From the NCBI RefSeq assembly GCF_000379625.1, contig NZ_KB903217.1, positions 823,816 through 887,815 of the forward strand: DNA of 64,000 nucleotides. Direction: 5' to 3'. This DNA comes from Actinomycetospora chiangmaiensis DSM 45062 (GTDB taxonomy: Bacteria > Actinomycetota > Actinomycetes > Mycobacteriales > Pseudonocardiaceae). The notes under the pieces are model-generated. The model did no database searches. It worked only from the letters and a program-made list of their open reading frames with translations, and had not been told where the DNA came from. Positions 44,785-53,311 of this stretch are shown here, piece after piece. Numbering within the stretch: the first letter of the stretch is position 1; each line of letters begins with the position of its first letter. The position numbers were made by a program, and so were the translations under genes.

Positions 44785-45072
44785 TGCGTTCGGTCGGGTT
44801 CCGCCTGCCGGACTCCCCGGCGTGATCGGCCGTCGTCGCCGAGGTCCTCCGCTACCTCGGCCAGCAGGTCGCGCGCCGCACCGGGGAGGCGCTCGCGACG
44901 ACGAGGCGGGTCCCGAGGAGCAGCCGGTTCCTCCGGTTCCCGAGCCCGCGGCGGCCGAACGCGCGGCGGACCGAGCGGCTCGACGATCACGGGGTGGCGG
45001 ACGGCCGGATTCGGGTACGCCGCGTCAGCCCGGGGGATCCTTCCCCGGCCCTCGGGTCGGAGAGGACATCCC
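44785..45072 (+). pseudogene. Possible remnant of an AI-2E-family 3' end
   Basis: No intact gene. One frame reads SAVVAEVLRYLGQQVARR from about 44833, directly after a stop codon. This resembles the C-terminal segment of the neighbouring permease (VAVAAEILRYTNEQIDLRA) and could be a decayed fragment of a second copy. The similarity covers only about 15 residues and may be chance. The 3' part provides the leader of the permease gene; no clear promoter was found. Confidence 0.3.
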
Positions 45073-46353
45073 GTGACGCAGGAGATCCCGCTGCCCCTCG
45101 GCACGCCCCGCGCCGGCGCGCGACGCAGCCGTGGCCAGCTCATCGGTGACGGCCTGGCGTGGACCTCGCGCTGGAGCCTGCGGCTGGTGCTGACGGCGCT
45201 CGGCGCGGTCCTGCTCGGCCTGATCATCGGCGAGCTGTGGTCGGTGGTGCTGCCGGTGCTGCTCGGGCTGATCATCGCGACGGTGCTGGAGCCGCCGGCC
45301 ACCTGGATGCGCCACCACGGGGTCCCGTCGCTGCTGGCCGCTCTCATCGTGGTGCTCGGCGCCCTCGCGATCGTCGGCGGCGTCATCGCGGCCATCGCCC
45401 CGTCGGTGGCCGCCCAGATTCCCGCCCTCGTCGGCAGCGCCACCGGCGGCCTCGACGACGTGCAGCGCACGCTCTCGGGCACCTTCGGGCTCGGGCAGTC
45501 GCAGATCGGGCAGGCCGTCCAGGCCGGGCTCGACCAGCTGCAGAACTCCGCGACGATGATCGCGGGCACCGTGTTCACCGGCCTCACGGTGATCGCGAAC
45601 GGGCTGGTCGACCTCGTCCTCGCGCTCGTCCTCGCCTTCCTGTTCGTCAAGGACGGCTACCGGTTCCTCCCGTGGCTGCGCCAGCAGGTGGGGACCTCGG
45701 CGGGCGTGCACTTCGCGTCGGTCGGCTCGCGCGCGTGGGACCGGCTCGGCGGCTTCATCCGCTCGCAGGCGATCATCGGCTTCGTCGACGCCGCGTGCAT
45801 CGGTGTCGGGCTGGTGATCCTCGGGGTGCCGCTCGCCCTCCCGCTCGCGGTGCTCACCTTCTTCGGGGCGTTCATCCCCATCGTCGGCTCGCTCACGGCC
45901 GGTGCCCTGTCGGTGCTCATCGCGCTCGTCAGCAACGGGCTGACCAACGCCCTCATCGTGCTCGCGCTCATCCTCGCGGTGCAGCAGATCGAGGGGAACC
46001 TGCTCCAGCCGCTGGTGCAGGGGCGCGGCCTGGGGCTGCACGCGGCCGTGGTGATCCTCGCCGTGACCGGCGGCAGCAGCGTCGCCGGCATCGTCGGTGC
46101 GTTCCTCGCCGTGCCCGCGGTCGCGGTCGCCGCGGAGATCCTCCGCTACACCAACGAGCAGATCGACCTGCGCGCCCGTTCGGACGACGAGCACCCCACG
46201 CAGGCGCCCCGTCCCACCGACGCCGAGCTCCTGGCGGCTGCACCACCGCGCCGGGCCGGGCCGCTGGCCCGGTGGATCCGACGTCGTCGGGGGACCGCCG
46301 AGCCCGACGACGCCGTGGCGGCGCAGGACGTGACGAACCCGGCGCGCGGCTAG
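45073..46353 (+). CDS. AI-2E-family (YdiK/TqsA-like) membrane transporter
   Basis: A 426-residue membrane protein with about eight helices in the typical pattern: two early hairpins (LVLTALGAVLLGLIIGELW, VLLGLIIATVLEPP), a long amphipathic outer segment (about 125-190) and a C-terminal cluster with GAFIPIVGSLTAGALSVLIAL and the QQIEGNLLQPLVQGRGLGLH signature. Family members are proposed exporters or antiporters; a substrate cannot be told. GTG 45073 lies 8 bases after GGAGAGG, and homology begins soon after. The C-terminal tail is polar and Arg-rich. Confidence 0.88.
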   Translation: MTQEIPLPLGTPRAGARRSRGQLIGDGLAWTSRWSLRLVLTALGAVLLGLIIGELWSVVLPVLLGLIIATVLEPPATWMRHHGVPSLLAALIVVLGALAIVGGVIAAIAPSVAAQIPALVGSATGGLDDVQRTLSGTFGLGQSQIGQAVQAGLDQLQNSATMIAGTVFTGLTVIANGLVDLVLALVLAFLFVKDGYRFLPWLRQQVGTSAGVHFASVGSRAWDRLGGFIRSQAIIGFVDAACIGVGLVILGVPLALPLAVLTFFGAFIPIVGSLTAGALSVLIALVSNGLTNALIVLALILAVQQIEGNLLQPLVQGRGLGLHAAVVILAVTGGSSVAGIVGAFLAVPAVAVAAEILRYTNEQIDLRARSDDEHPTQAPRPTDAELLAAAPPRRAGPLARWIRRRRGTAEPDDAVAAQDVTNPARG

Positions 46354-46464
46354 GGCCCGGACCGGCGCCACTGCGACGAACGAGTGACTCGCGCCCGCCG
46401 TCACCCCGGGGCAACATGCGTGCCCTTCACTGTCGCCTCGACCCGTCGTCGCGAAAGGGGTGCC

Positions 46465-46806
46465 GTGCCGGGACCGATCGAGCGTCTGTCCACCCACGTG
46501 CTGGACGTCGCGGCGGGCCGCCCCGCCGAGGGCGTCGGAGTCACGCTCGTCCGCGACGGCGACGCCGTGGAACTGGGTCGGGGCACCACCGACGCCGACG
46601 GGCGGGTCGCGCAGCTCAACGACGAGCCCCTCGATCCGGGGGACGTGACGCTGTCCTACGACGTCGCCGCGTACATGACCCGGACCCACGGCACCGTGTT
46701 CCACCCGCGGATCACGGTGCACGTCCGCCTCGACGGGGCACGGTCGCACTACCACCTGCCCGTGCTGGCCGGACCGTTCTCCCACACGACCTACCTGGGG
46801 AGCTGA
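46465..46806 (+). CDS. uraH: 5-hydroxyisourate hydrolase
   Basis: A 113-residue transthyretin-like enzyme hydrolysing 5-hydroxyisourate to OHCU, the step after uricase. LSTHVLDVAAGRPAEGV is the N-terminal motif with the active His. HPRITVHVRLDGARSHYHLPVLAGPFSHTTYLGS contains the catalytic region; the tail is YLGS where most members have YRGS, a substitution at a residue often considered catalytic. GTG 46465 follows GAAAGGGG. First gene of the purine-degradation cluster, 7 bases before uricase. Confidence 0.93.
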   Translation: MPGPIERLSTHVLDVAAGRPAEGVGVTLVRDGDAVELGRGTTDADGRVAQLNDEPLDPGDVTLSYDVAAYMTRTHGTVFHPRITVHVRLDGARSHYHLPVLAGPFSHTTYLGS

Positions 46807-46813
46807 TCGCGCA

Positions 46814-47710
46814 GTGGGCTTCGTCCTGGGCACCAACCAGTACGGCAAGGCCGAGGTGCGGCTCGTGCACGTGGACCGCTCCACGCCGAAGCACGTCATC
46901 ACCGACGTCACCGTCACCAGCCAGCTGATCGGCGACTTCGCCGACACCTTCCACACCGGCTCGAACGCCTCGGTGATCGCGACGGACACGCAGAAGAACA
47001 CCGTGTACGCGCTCGCCCGCACCGGGGGCGTCGGCGCGATCGAGGAGTTCGCGCTGCGGATGGCCCGGCACTTCGTGGCGCCGGAGCACCCCCAGGTGAC
47101 CGGCGCCCGCCAGGAGATCGAGCAGTACTCCTGGGACCGGATCGACACCGCCGACGGCCCGCACGACCACGCCTTCGTCCGGGGCGGCACCGAGACCCGC
47201 ACCGTGGTCGTCACGAAGCACGGCGAGACCGAGACCGTCATCTCCGGTCTCACCGACCTCGTCGTGCTCAAGAGCACCGGCAGCGAGTTCCACGGGTTCC
47301 CGCAGGTCGCCTACACCTCGCTGGTGGAGACGACCGACCGCATCCTCGCCACCTCGGTGTCCTCGCGATGGCGCTACGTCGGCACGGACGTCGACTGGGA
47401 CAAGTCGTTCGCGAGCGTGCGGGCGACGATGCTCGACCGCTTCGCGTCCACCCACAGCCTCTCGCTGCAGCAGACGCTCTACACGATGGGCACCGCCGTG
47501 CTGGAGGCTCACCCGGAGATCGCCGAGATCCGGTTCTCGATGCCCAACAAGCACCACTTCCTGGTCGACCTGTCCCCGTGGGGTCTCGAGAACCCGAACG
47601 AGGTCTGGTACGCCGCCGACCGGCCGTACGGGTTGATCGAGGCGGCGGTCGGCCGGGACGACGTGCCCGCCGACGAGGCGGCCTGGGCGGGGATCACGGG
47701 CTTCTGCTGA
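46814..47710 (+). CDS. uox: Urate oxidase (uricase)
   Basis: A 298-residue cofactor-free oxidase converting urate to 5-hydroxyisourate with O2. Two T-fold halves are visible: GTNQYGKAEVRLVHVDR at the start, VIATDTQKNTVYALA carrying the conserved Thr-Asp pair, and SVSSRWRY and LQQTLYTMG in the second half. IRFSMPNKHHFLVDL and NEVWYAADRPYG close the protein. Length is normal. GTG 46814. Co-transcribed with HIU hydrolase, which removes its unstable product. Confidence 0.96.
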   Translation: MGFVLGTNQYGKAEVRLVHVDRSTPKHVITDVTVTSQLIGDFADTFHTGSNASVIATDTQKNTVYALARTGGVGAIEEFALRMARHFVAPEHPQVTGARQEIEQYSWDRIDTADGPHDHAFVRGGTETRTVVVTKHGETETVISGLTDLVVLKSTGSEFHGFPQVAYTSLVETTDRILATSVSSRWRYVGTDVDWDKSFASVRATMLDRFASTHSLSLQQTLYTMGTAVLEAHPEIAEIRFSMPNKHHFLVDLSPWGLENPNEVWYAADRPYGLIEAAVGRDDVPADEAAWAGITGFC

Positions 47711-47736
47711 GCCGACCCCTCTAGGGTCGGGCGCCG

Positions 47737-49071
47737 ATGCCCCACGATCTCGTCGTGCGTGCCCGCCGGGTGGTCCTGCCCGGCGGGACCGCCCCTGCCG
47801 TCGTCACCGTCTCCGCGGGACGGATCACCGCCGTCGCCGACCACGACACCCCCGTCGAGGGACCCGTCGTCGACCTCGCCGACGACGAGGTGCTGCTGCC
47901 CGGCCTCGTCGACTCGCACGTCCACGTCGACGAACCGGGCCGCACGCACTGGGAGGGGTTCGCGACCGCCACCGCCGCGGCGGCGGCCGGCGGGATCACC
48001 ACCCTCGTCGACATGCCGCTCAACTCGATCCCGCCGACGATCGACCCCGAGGCCCTCGCCACCAAGCGCGACGCGGCGCGCGGGCAGGTCGCCGTCGACG
48101 TCGCCTTCTGGGGCGGGGCGGTGCCGCTCGTCGACGGCGTCCCGGACCCGTCGGGCCGCGTCGACCCCAGCCGGATGAGGGCCCTGGCGGCGGCCGGGGT
48201 GCGCGGCTTCAAGTGCTTCCTCACCGACTCGGGCGTGCCCGAGTTCCCCGCGGTCTCCCACGACGACCTCGAGCTCGCCGCCGCGACCTGCGCCGAGCTC
48301 GACCTGCCGCTCGTGGTGCACGCCGAGGACGACGGCGTGCTCTCCGAGTCGCCGCCCGCCGGGGCCGACTACCGCTCGTTCCTCGCCTCCCGCCCGCCCG
48401 GGGCGGAGACCACCGCGGTGCTGCGGCTCGCCGCCGTCGCGGCGCGGACAGGGGCCCACCTGCACGTCCTGCACGTCTCCGCCTTCGAGGCCGCGGAGGA
48501 GATCGGGGCCGCGCGCGACGCGGGCGTGCGGCTGACCGCGGAGACCTGCCCGCACTACCTCGCGCTCGCCGCCGAGACGATCCCCGGCACCGCGGGCAAG
48601 TGCTGCCCGCCGGTGCGCTCGGAGGCCAACCGGGAGCTCCTGTGGGGCGCCCTCGGGGCCGGTCGCCTCGACGCCGTCGTCTCGGACCACTCGCCCTGCC
48701 CGCCCGAGCTCAAGGCCGGCGGCTTCGACCGGGCGTGGGGCGGCGTCTCGTCCCTCGAGGTGGCGCTGCGCGTGGTGTGGTCCGGCGCCGGGGCCCGGGG
48801 GCACTCCCTCGACGACGTGGTGCGCTGGATGGCCGACGCCCCGGCCCGCCTCGCCGGCCTCGACACGAAGGGGCGCATCGCGGTCGGCCACGACGCCGAC
48901 CTGCTCGTGTTCGCCCCGGACGAGATCGCCGAGGTCGACCCGGCCGCCCTGCACCACCGCCACCCCGTCACGCCCTACGCGGGGATGGCCCTGCGCGGTG
49001 CCGTGCGGCGGGTCTGGTTGCGCGGCGCCACCCCGGGCGCCGGGCGTCTGCTGCCGGAGGAGGACTCATGA
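47737..49071 (+). CDS. allB: Allantoinase
   Basis: A 444-residue amidohydrolase opening the allantoin ring to allantoate. Metal motifs: GLVDSHVHVDEPGRTHWEGF, the carboxylated Lys in GFKCFLTDSG, VVHAEDD, LHVLHVSAFEAAEE and VVSDHSPCPPE. TAETCPHYL is diagnostic of the allantoinase/dihydropyrimidinase branch. A TAGGGT hexamer ends 9 bases before ATG 47737, suggesting its own promoter with almost no leader. Overlaps the allantoicase gene by 4 bases (ATGA). Confidence 0.96.
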   Translation: MPHDLVVRARRVVLPGGTAPAVVTVSAGRITAVADHDTPVEGPVVDLADDEVLLPGLVDSHVHVDEPGRTHWEGFATATAAAAAGGITTLVDMPLNSIPPTIDPEALATKRDAARGQVAVDVAFWGGAVPLVDGVPDPSGRVDPSRMRALAAAGVRGFKCFLTDSGVPEFPAVSHDDLELAAATCAELDLPLVVHAEDDGVLSESPPAGADYRSFLASRPPGAETTAVLRLAAVAARTGAHLHVLHVSAFEAAEEIGAARDAGVRLTAETCPHYLALAAETIPGTAGKCCPPVRSEANRELLWGALGAGRLDAVVSDHSPCPPELKAGGFDRAWGGVSSLEVALRVVWSGAGARGHSLDDVVRWMADAPARLAGLDTKGRIAVGHDADLLVFAPDEIAEVDPAALHHRHPVTPYAGMALRGAVRRVWLRGATPGAGRLLPEEDS

Positions 49072-50492
49072 TCGACCTGGCGTCGCGTGCCGTCGGTGGA
49101 GGCGTGGTGGCCGCGAGCGACGAGACGTTCGCCGAGAAGGAGAACCTCGTCGCGGCGGCCGACCCCACCCACGCCGCGCACACGTTCGGGCACAAGGGCC
49201 AGCTCTACGACGGGTGGGAGACCCGGCGTCGGCGCGGGGACCTCGACGGCGAGGACTGGGCCGTCGTCCGGCTCGGGCTGCCGGGCGTCGTGCACCGCGT
49301 CGTCGTCGACACCGCCTTCTTCGACGGCAACCACCCGGTCTCCGCCGAGGTCGACACGTGCTGGTTCGAGGGCCGGCCCACGCCCGAGCAGGTCGTGGCC
49401 GCGCCGTGGGAGCCGCTGTGCGGCACCGACCTCAAGGGCAACACGGCGCACCCGGTCGACGCCGACGTCCCGCGCGCCGCGACGCACGTGCGGCTGCGCA
49501 TCCGGCCCGACGGCGGGGTCGCGCGGCTCCGGGTGCTCGGGGAGGTCCTCCCCGACGTGCGCCGCTGGCGGGGGATCGGGGTGGACCTCGCCTCCCTCGC
49601 GGCGGGCGGGCGCGTGCTCGACGCCTCCAACCGGCACTACTCGCCGCCGGAGAACCTGCTGCTGCCCGGCACGGCCGCGCACATGGGCGAGGGCTGGGAG
49701 ACCCGCCGTCGTCGGGACGGCGGCTTCGACTGGGTCGACGTCGCGCTCGGCGCCGCCGGCCACGTGCACCAGGCGGTCGTGGACACCACCTACTTCGTCG
49801 GGAACGCGCCGGGCACCGTGCGCCTGGTGGGGATCGGCGCCGAGGAGGTCGAGCTCCTGCCCGAGACCCCGGTCCAGCCCGACACCGAGCACTGGTTCGG
49901 CGCCGCCGACGGCCTCGACACCGGCCTCGTCGTCGACCGGGTGCGGGTGGAGGTCCGTCCCGACGGCGGGTTCGCGCGGCTGCGGCTGCTCGGCCGGCCG
50001 ACGCCGGCGGCGGTCGCGGCGGCCGGGGTGCGCCGGTTCGACGGGCTCCCCGCGGCGGTGGCCGAGGAGGTGCTGCTCGGGTGCTGTGCAGCGCCCGGCT
50101 GGGCGGCTGCGGTCGCGGCGGGACGGCCGTACGGCTCGCTCGACGCGCTCGTCGCGGCGGCCACGGAGCACGTGCTCGCCCTCGACGACGCCGAGCTCGC
50201 GGCCGCCCTCGCCGGGCACGCCCGGATCGGGGCCCCGCGCGACCCCGTCGGCTCCCGGGAGCAGGCGGGGCTCGGCGACGTCGACCGGACCGCGCTCGCC
50301 GAGGGCAACCGCGCCTACGAGGAGCGCTTCGGGCACGTCTACCTGGTGCGCGCCGCGGGTCGGTCCGGCCCGGAGATGCTGGCCCTGCTGCGTGAGCGGT
50401 TGCGCAACGACGCCGCGACCGAGGGCGGGGTGGTGCGCGCCCAGCTCGCCGAGATCACCGTGCTGCGCCTCGAGGCGCTGTGGACCCCGTGA
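49068..50492 (+). CDS. alc-uraD: Allantoicase fused to OHCU decarboxylase
   Basis: A 474-residue two-function protein. Residues 1-320 are two allantoicase repeats (first: KENLVAAADPTH, YDGWETRRRR; second: PPENLLLPGTAAHMGEGWETR), hydrolysing allantoate to ureidoglycolate and urea. Residues about 322-474 match OHCU decarboxylase, which yields S-allantoin from the HIU hydrolase product: RPYGSLDALVAAA, HARIG with the catalytic His (384), EQAG with Glu398, and GNRAYEERFGHVYLVRAAGRS. The fused steps are not consecutive, since allantoinase acts between them. Overlaps allB by 4 bases. No internal stop or start site separates the parts. Confidence 0.93.
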   Translation: MIDLASRAVGGGVVAASDETFAEKENLVAAADPTHAAHTFGHKGQLYDGWETRRRRGDLDGEDWAVVRLGLPGVVHRVVVDTAFFDGNHPVSAEVDTCWFEGRPTPEQVVAAPWEPLCGTDLKGNTAHPVDADVPRAATHVRLRIRPDGGVARLRVLGEVLPDVRRWRGIGVDLASLAAGGRVLDASNRHYSPPENLLLPGTAAHMGEGWETRRRRDGGFDWVDVALGAAGHVHQAVVDTTYFVGNAPGTVRLVGIGAEEVELLPETPVQPDTEHWFGAADGLDTGLVVDRVRVEVRPDGGFARLRLLGRPTPAAVAAAGVRRFDGLPAAVAEEVLLGCCAAPGWAAAVAAGRPYGSLDALVAAATEHVLALDDAELAAALAGHARIGAPRDPVGSREQAGLGDVDRTALAEGNRAYEERFGHVYLVRAAGRSGPEMLALLRERLRNDAATEGGVVRAQLAEITVLRLEALWTP

Positions 50493-50500
50493 GCCCCTCC

Positions 50501-50547
50501 GGTGCAAGCAATGCGTCACCGCTTGCACCCAGTGGCAGGAAAACCAC
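50501..50547 (-). repeat. Dispersed double-hairpin element, copy C
   Basis: Read on the minus strand: GTGG-TTTTCCTG-CCAC, then GGTGCAAGC, loop GGTGACGCATT, GCTTGCACC. The main 9-bp stem is perfect, and its inner bases differ from copies A and B in a compensated way. The head CCTGCCACTGGGTG and the loop core GACGC are shared. It fills the space between the allantoicase-fusion gene and the DUF6986 gene, ending 14 bases before the latter's ATG. Confidence 0.8.
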
Positions 50548-50560
50548 ACCGTCGCCGAGT

Positions 50561-51742
50561 ATGTCGACGACGTTTTTCGACGCGCTCGACGACCGGCTCG
50601 CCGCCACCGACGCGGCGCTCGACGCCGACGAGGCCGGGCGGGCCCGTCTCGCCGCGCGCGGTCCCGAGCCGGTGCACGTCTGCTACGTGCCCGCCGACCG
50701 GGTCACCGCCGACACCGCCCGCACCTGGGGCGACGAGGCGACCGCGCTGCTGGCGCGGTACGCCGACGACCCCGCGCTGCCCGACGTCCTCGGCGTCACC
50801 GCCGCCGAGCTGCACGAGGCCCTGCCCCGGGTCGCCCGCACGCTCGCGGAGCGGCCCGTGGCCGACCTGCGCGCCGACCTCGAGGACGGCTTCGGCCATC
50901 GCCCCGACGCCGAGGAGGACGCCGCCGCGACCGCGGCGGGCCGTGCCCTCGCCGCGGTCCTGGCGGGGGACCGCGCCCCGCTGCGGGGCGGCCCGCGCGT
51001 GAAGTCGGTGGAGCGCGCCACCCGCCGTCGGGGGCTGCGGTCCTGGGCCCTGGTCACCGACGCGTTCCTGACGGCGGGTGGCGACCCGTCGCGGCTGCGC
51101 GTCACCCTGCCCAAGGTGTCGGCGCCCGAGCAGGTCACCGCGTTCGTCGCCGCGTGCGCCGCGATCGAGGCGCACCACGGCATCGGGCCGGTGGCGCTCG
51201 AGCTGCAGATCGAGACCCCCCGCGGTGCCCAGCGCGTCGACGAGCTGGTCGCCGCCGCCGGGGAACGCGCGGCCGGCCTGCACTACGGCACCTACGACTA
51301 CTCCGCAGCGCTCGGCATCGCGCCGGACCAGCAGCGGGCCGACCACCCCGCCGCCGAGCACGCCAAGTTCGCCATGCAGCAGGCCGGGGCGGCGGCCGGG
51401 GTCCCGGTGTGCGACGGGTCCTGCGCGGTGCTGCCCGTCGGCGACCGCGACGCGGTGCTCGCCGCGTGGCGCATCCAGGCCCGGATCGTGCGCCGCGCCC
51501 TGGAACTCGGGATCGGGCAGGGCTGGGACATGCACCCCGGGATGGTGGCGGCGCGGCTCGTCGTCGTGACCGCCTTCCACCGGGCCGGCCTCGACGCGGC
51601 GCGCGGGCGACTGCGCGCCTACCGGGCGGGCGCGGCGTCGGGCACCCTCGACGAGCCCGCCACGGAGCGGGCGCTCGTCGGCTTCCTGCGCCGCGGCGTG
51701 GCCTGCGGAGCCGTCGACGCCGACGAGGTGGACGACTCCTGA
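50561..51742 (+). CDS. DUF6986 protein, HpcH/HpaI aldolase-like
   Basis: A 393-residue protein of the citrate-lyase-beta/HpcH-HpaI TIM-barrel superfamily. Visible elements: DLRADLEDGFGHRPDAEEDA, a probable metal-binding acid cluster; PRVKSVE; TLPKVSAPEQV; LELQIETPRGAQ with the catalytic Glu; and GLHYGTYDYSAALGI. The superfamily makes or breaks C-C bonds with Mg2+, often with glyoxylate, pyruvate or acyl-CoA. Its place directly after allantoicase suggests handling of ureidoglycolate or the glyoxylate derived from it (inference). ATG 50561 excludes the repeat element from the protein; a longer frame would translate it. Confidence 0.8.
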   Translation: MSTTFFDALDDRLAATDAALDADEAGRARLAARGPEPVHVCYVPADRVTADTARTWGDEATALLARYADDPALPDVLGVTAAELHEALPRVARTLAERPVADLRADLEDGFGHRPDAEEDAAATAAGRALAAVLAGDRAPLRGGPRVKSVERATRRRGLRSWALVTDAFLTAGGDPSRLRVTLPKVSAPEQVTAFVAACAAIEAHHGIGPVALELQIETPRGAQRVDELVAAAGERAAGLHYGTYDYSAALGIAPDQQRADHPAAEHAKFAMQQAGAAAGVPVCDGSCAVLPVGDRDAVLAAWRIQARIVRRALELGIGQGWDMHPGMVAARLVVVTAFHRAGLDAARGRLRAYRAGAASGTLDEPATERALVGFLRRGVACGAVDADEVDDS

Positions 51743-51831
51743 ACGTCACACGCGTGGGCGACGGAGCGCCTAGAGTGACCCGTCACGGCACCGTGGCCGG
51801 CACCGGTAGGCAGCGATCCACGGGAGGTCCG

Positions 51832-52827
51832 ATGTTCGTCGTGCCCACGGTCGATCTCTCCCCGTACCTCGACGGCGACCCCGGCGCCCGTCCGCGCACC
51901 GCCATCGCGCTCGACCACGCCTGCCGCTCCGTCGGCTTCGTGCAGGTCGTCGGGCACGGGGTGCGGCCGCGGGCCGTGGCGGGGCTCGAGGCGGCCCTCG
52001 ACGCGCTGTTCGCGCTGCCGATGGAGCAGAAGCGGGACCTCGTGGTCACCGACGGCACGAACCGGGGCTACAGCCCGCCGCGCAGCGAGTCGGTGAGTCG
52101 CAGCCTCGGCGTGGAGCAGGCGGGCAACATGAACGACTATTTCGAGGCGTTCAACGTCGGGACGGCCGCCGACGGGCCGGACTCCGGCGGCGACGGGAAC
52201 GTGTGGCCGGACCTGCCCGGGTTCCGCGAGGCGGTCGAGACGTGGACCCGCGAGGCCCGTCGGGTGGTGCGGGCGCTGGCGAGCGCCCTGGGCGACGCCC
52301 TCGGCGACCGGGAGGTGCTGCACCGGCTGGCGGACGACCCGGTGCAGGTGCTGCGCCTCAACCACTACGCCCTCGAGGAGCAGGACCTGCCCGACGGGGC
52401 CGACCTCTCGGGCATGGGGGAGCACACCGACTACGGCCTGGTCACCGTGCTGTGGGCCGACCGCGTGGCGGGCCTGCAGGTGCTCCACGACGGCACGTGG
52501 CACGACGTGCTGCCCGCCGAGGGGGCGCTGCTGGTCAACCTCGGCGACCTCACCGCCCGGCTGACCGGGGACCGCTGGCGCTCGACGCTGCACCGGGTGC
52601 GGCCGCCGGTCGAGAACGGCCGCGTCCGGCGGCGACGCTCGGCGGCCTTCTTCCACGACGGGGACCCGGACGCCGTCGTCGAGACCCTGCCCCTCGCCGG
52701 CGCCCGGCCCTATCCTGCGACGACGGTGCGGGAGCACCTCGCGCGCAAGCTCGCGGGCAGCCGCGCGGGGACGCTCAACACGACGGCGGGCCGCGAGGCC
52801 GCCCGGGTCCGGGAGGCCGCCCAGTGA
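51832..52827 (+). CDS. Isopenicillin-N-synthase-family 2-oxoglutarate/Fe(II) oxygenase
   Basis: A 331-residue non-haem iron dioxygenase. N-terminal DIOX_N part (FVVPTVDLSPYLDGD, CRSVGFVQVVGHGV), then the double-stranded helix with metal triad His198-x-Asp200 (GEHTDYGLVTVL) and His254 (STLHRV) and the 2-oxoglutarate pair Arg268-x-Ser270. All are intact. Such enzymes hydroxylate or desaturate small molecules. Within a purine cluster a purine or hydantoin substrate is likely but unproven. ATG 51832 after GGGAGG; a TAGAGT hexamer at 51771-51776 is a candidate -10. Overlaps the deaminase gene by 4 bases. Confidence 0.88.
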   Translation: MFVVPTVDLSPYLDGDPGARPRTAIALDHACRSVGFVQVVGHGVRPRAVAGLEAALDALFALPMEQKRDLVVTDGTNRGYSPPRSESVSRSLGVEQAGNMNDYFEAFNVGTAADGPDSGGDGNVWPDLPGFREAVETWTREARRVVRALASALGDALGDREVLHRLADDPVQVLRLNHYALEEQDLPDGADLSGMGEHTDYGLVTVLWADRVAGLQVLHDGTWHDVLPAEGALLVNLGDLTARLTGDRWRSTLHRVRPPVENGRVRRRRSAAFFHDGDPDAVVETLPLAGARPYPATTVREHLARKLAGSRAGTLNTTAGREAARVREAAQ

Positions 52828-53303
52828 GCGACGACGAGGGGTTCCTGCGCGAGGCGCTCGCCCTCGCCGAGCAGAACGTCGCCGAGGGCGGCGGTCCGTT
52901 CGGGGCCGTCATCGTGGCCGACGGCGTCGTCATCGCCCGCGGCCAGAACCGCGTCACCCGCGACATGGACCCGACCGCGCACGCCGAGGTCACCGCGATC
53001 CGCATCGCGTGCCGCGACCGCGGCGACTTCTCGTTGGCCGGGGCCACGCTCTACACCAGCTGCGAACCCTGCCCGCTGTGCGTCGCCGCGTGCCTGTGGG
53101 CGCGGCTGGACCGCGTGGTCTTCGCCGCCGACCGGCACGACGCGGCCCGCGGCGGCTTCGACGACCGCGCGTTCTACGAGCTGTTCGCGGCCGACCCCGG
53201 CACCTGGCCGACCCGGGTGGAGGCGATGGGCTCGACCCTGGAGCTCGACGCGCAGGCGCCGTTCGAGGCCTGGCTCGCCAAGGGCGACCGGGTGCGCTAC
53301 TAG
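52824..53303 (+). CDS. guaD: Guanine deaminase-type nucleobase deaminase
   Basis: A 159-residue zinc deaminase of the cytidine-deaminase fold, like the short guanine deaminase of Bacillus. Zinc ligands are His53 in [10 protein letters not shown] (with catalytic Glu55) and Cys83/Cys86 in [22 protein letters not shown] and the C-terminal FYELFAADP region fit guanine deaminase rather than tRNA adenosine deaminase. It would feed guanine into xanthine for the dehydrogenase encoded next. GTG 52824 lies within the end of the oxygenase gene. Confidence 0.85.
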   Translation: MSDDEGFLREALALAEQNVAEGGGPFGAVIVADGVVIARGQNRVTRDMDPTAHAEVTAIRIACRDRGDFSLAGATLYTSCEPCPLCVAACLWARLDRVVFAADRHDAARGGFDDRAFYELFAADPGTWPTRVEAMGSTLELDAQAPFEAWLAKGDRVRY

Positions 53304-53311
53304 GCGGCGCG

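Noticed and set aside
50480-50560. Upstream start (GTG 50480) for the DUF6986 gene
   Set aside because: The extra 27 residues are translated from repeat element copy C and the end of the preceding gene; ATG 50561 is where family-like sequence begins.
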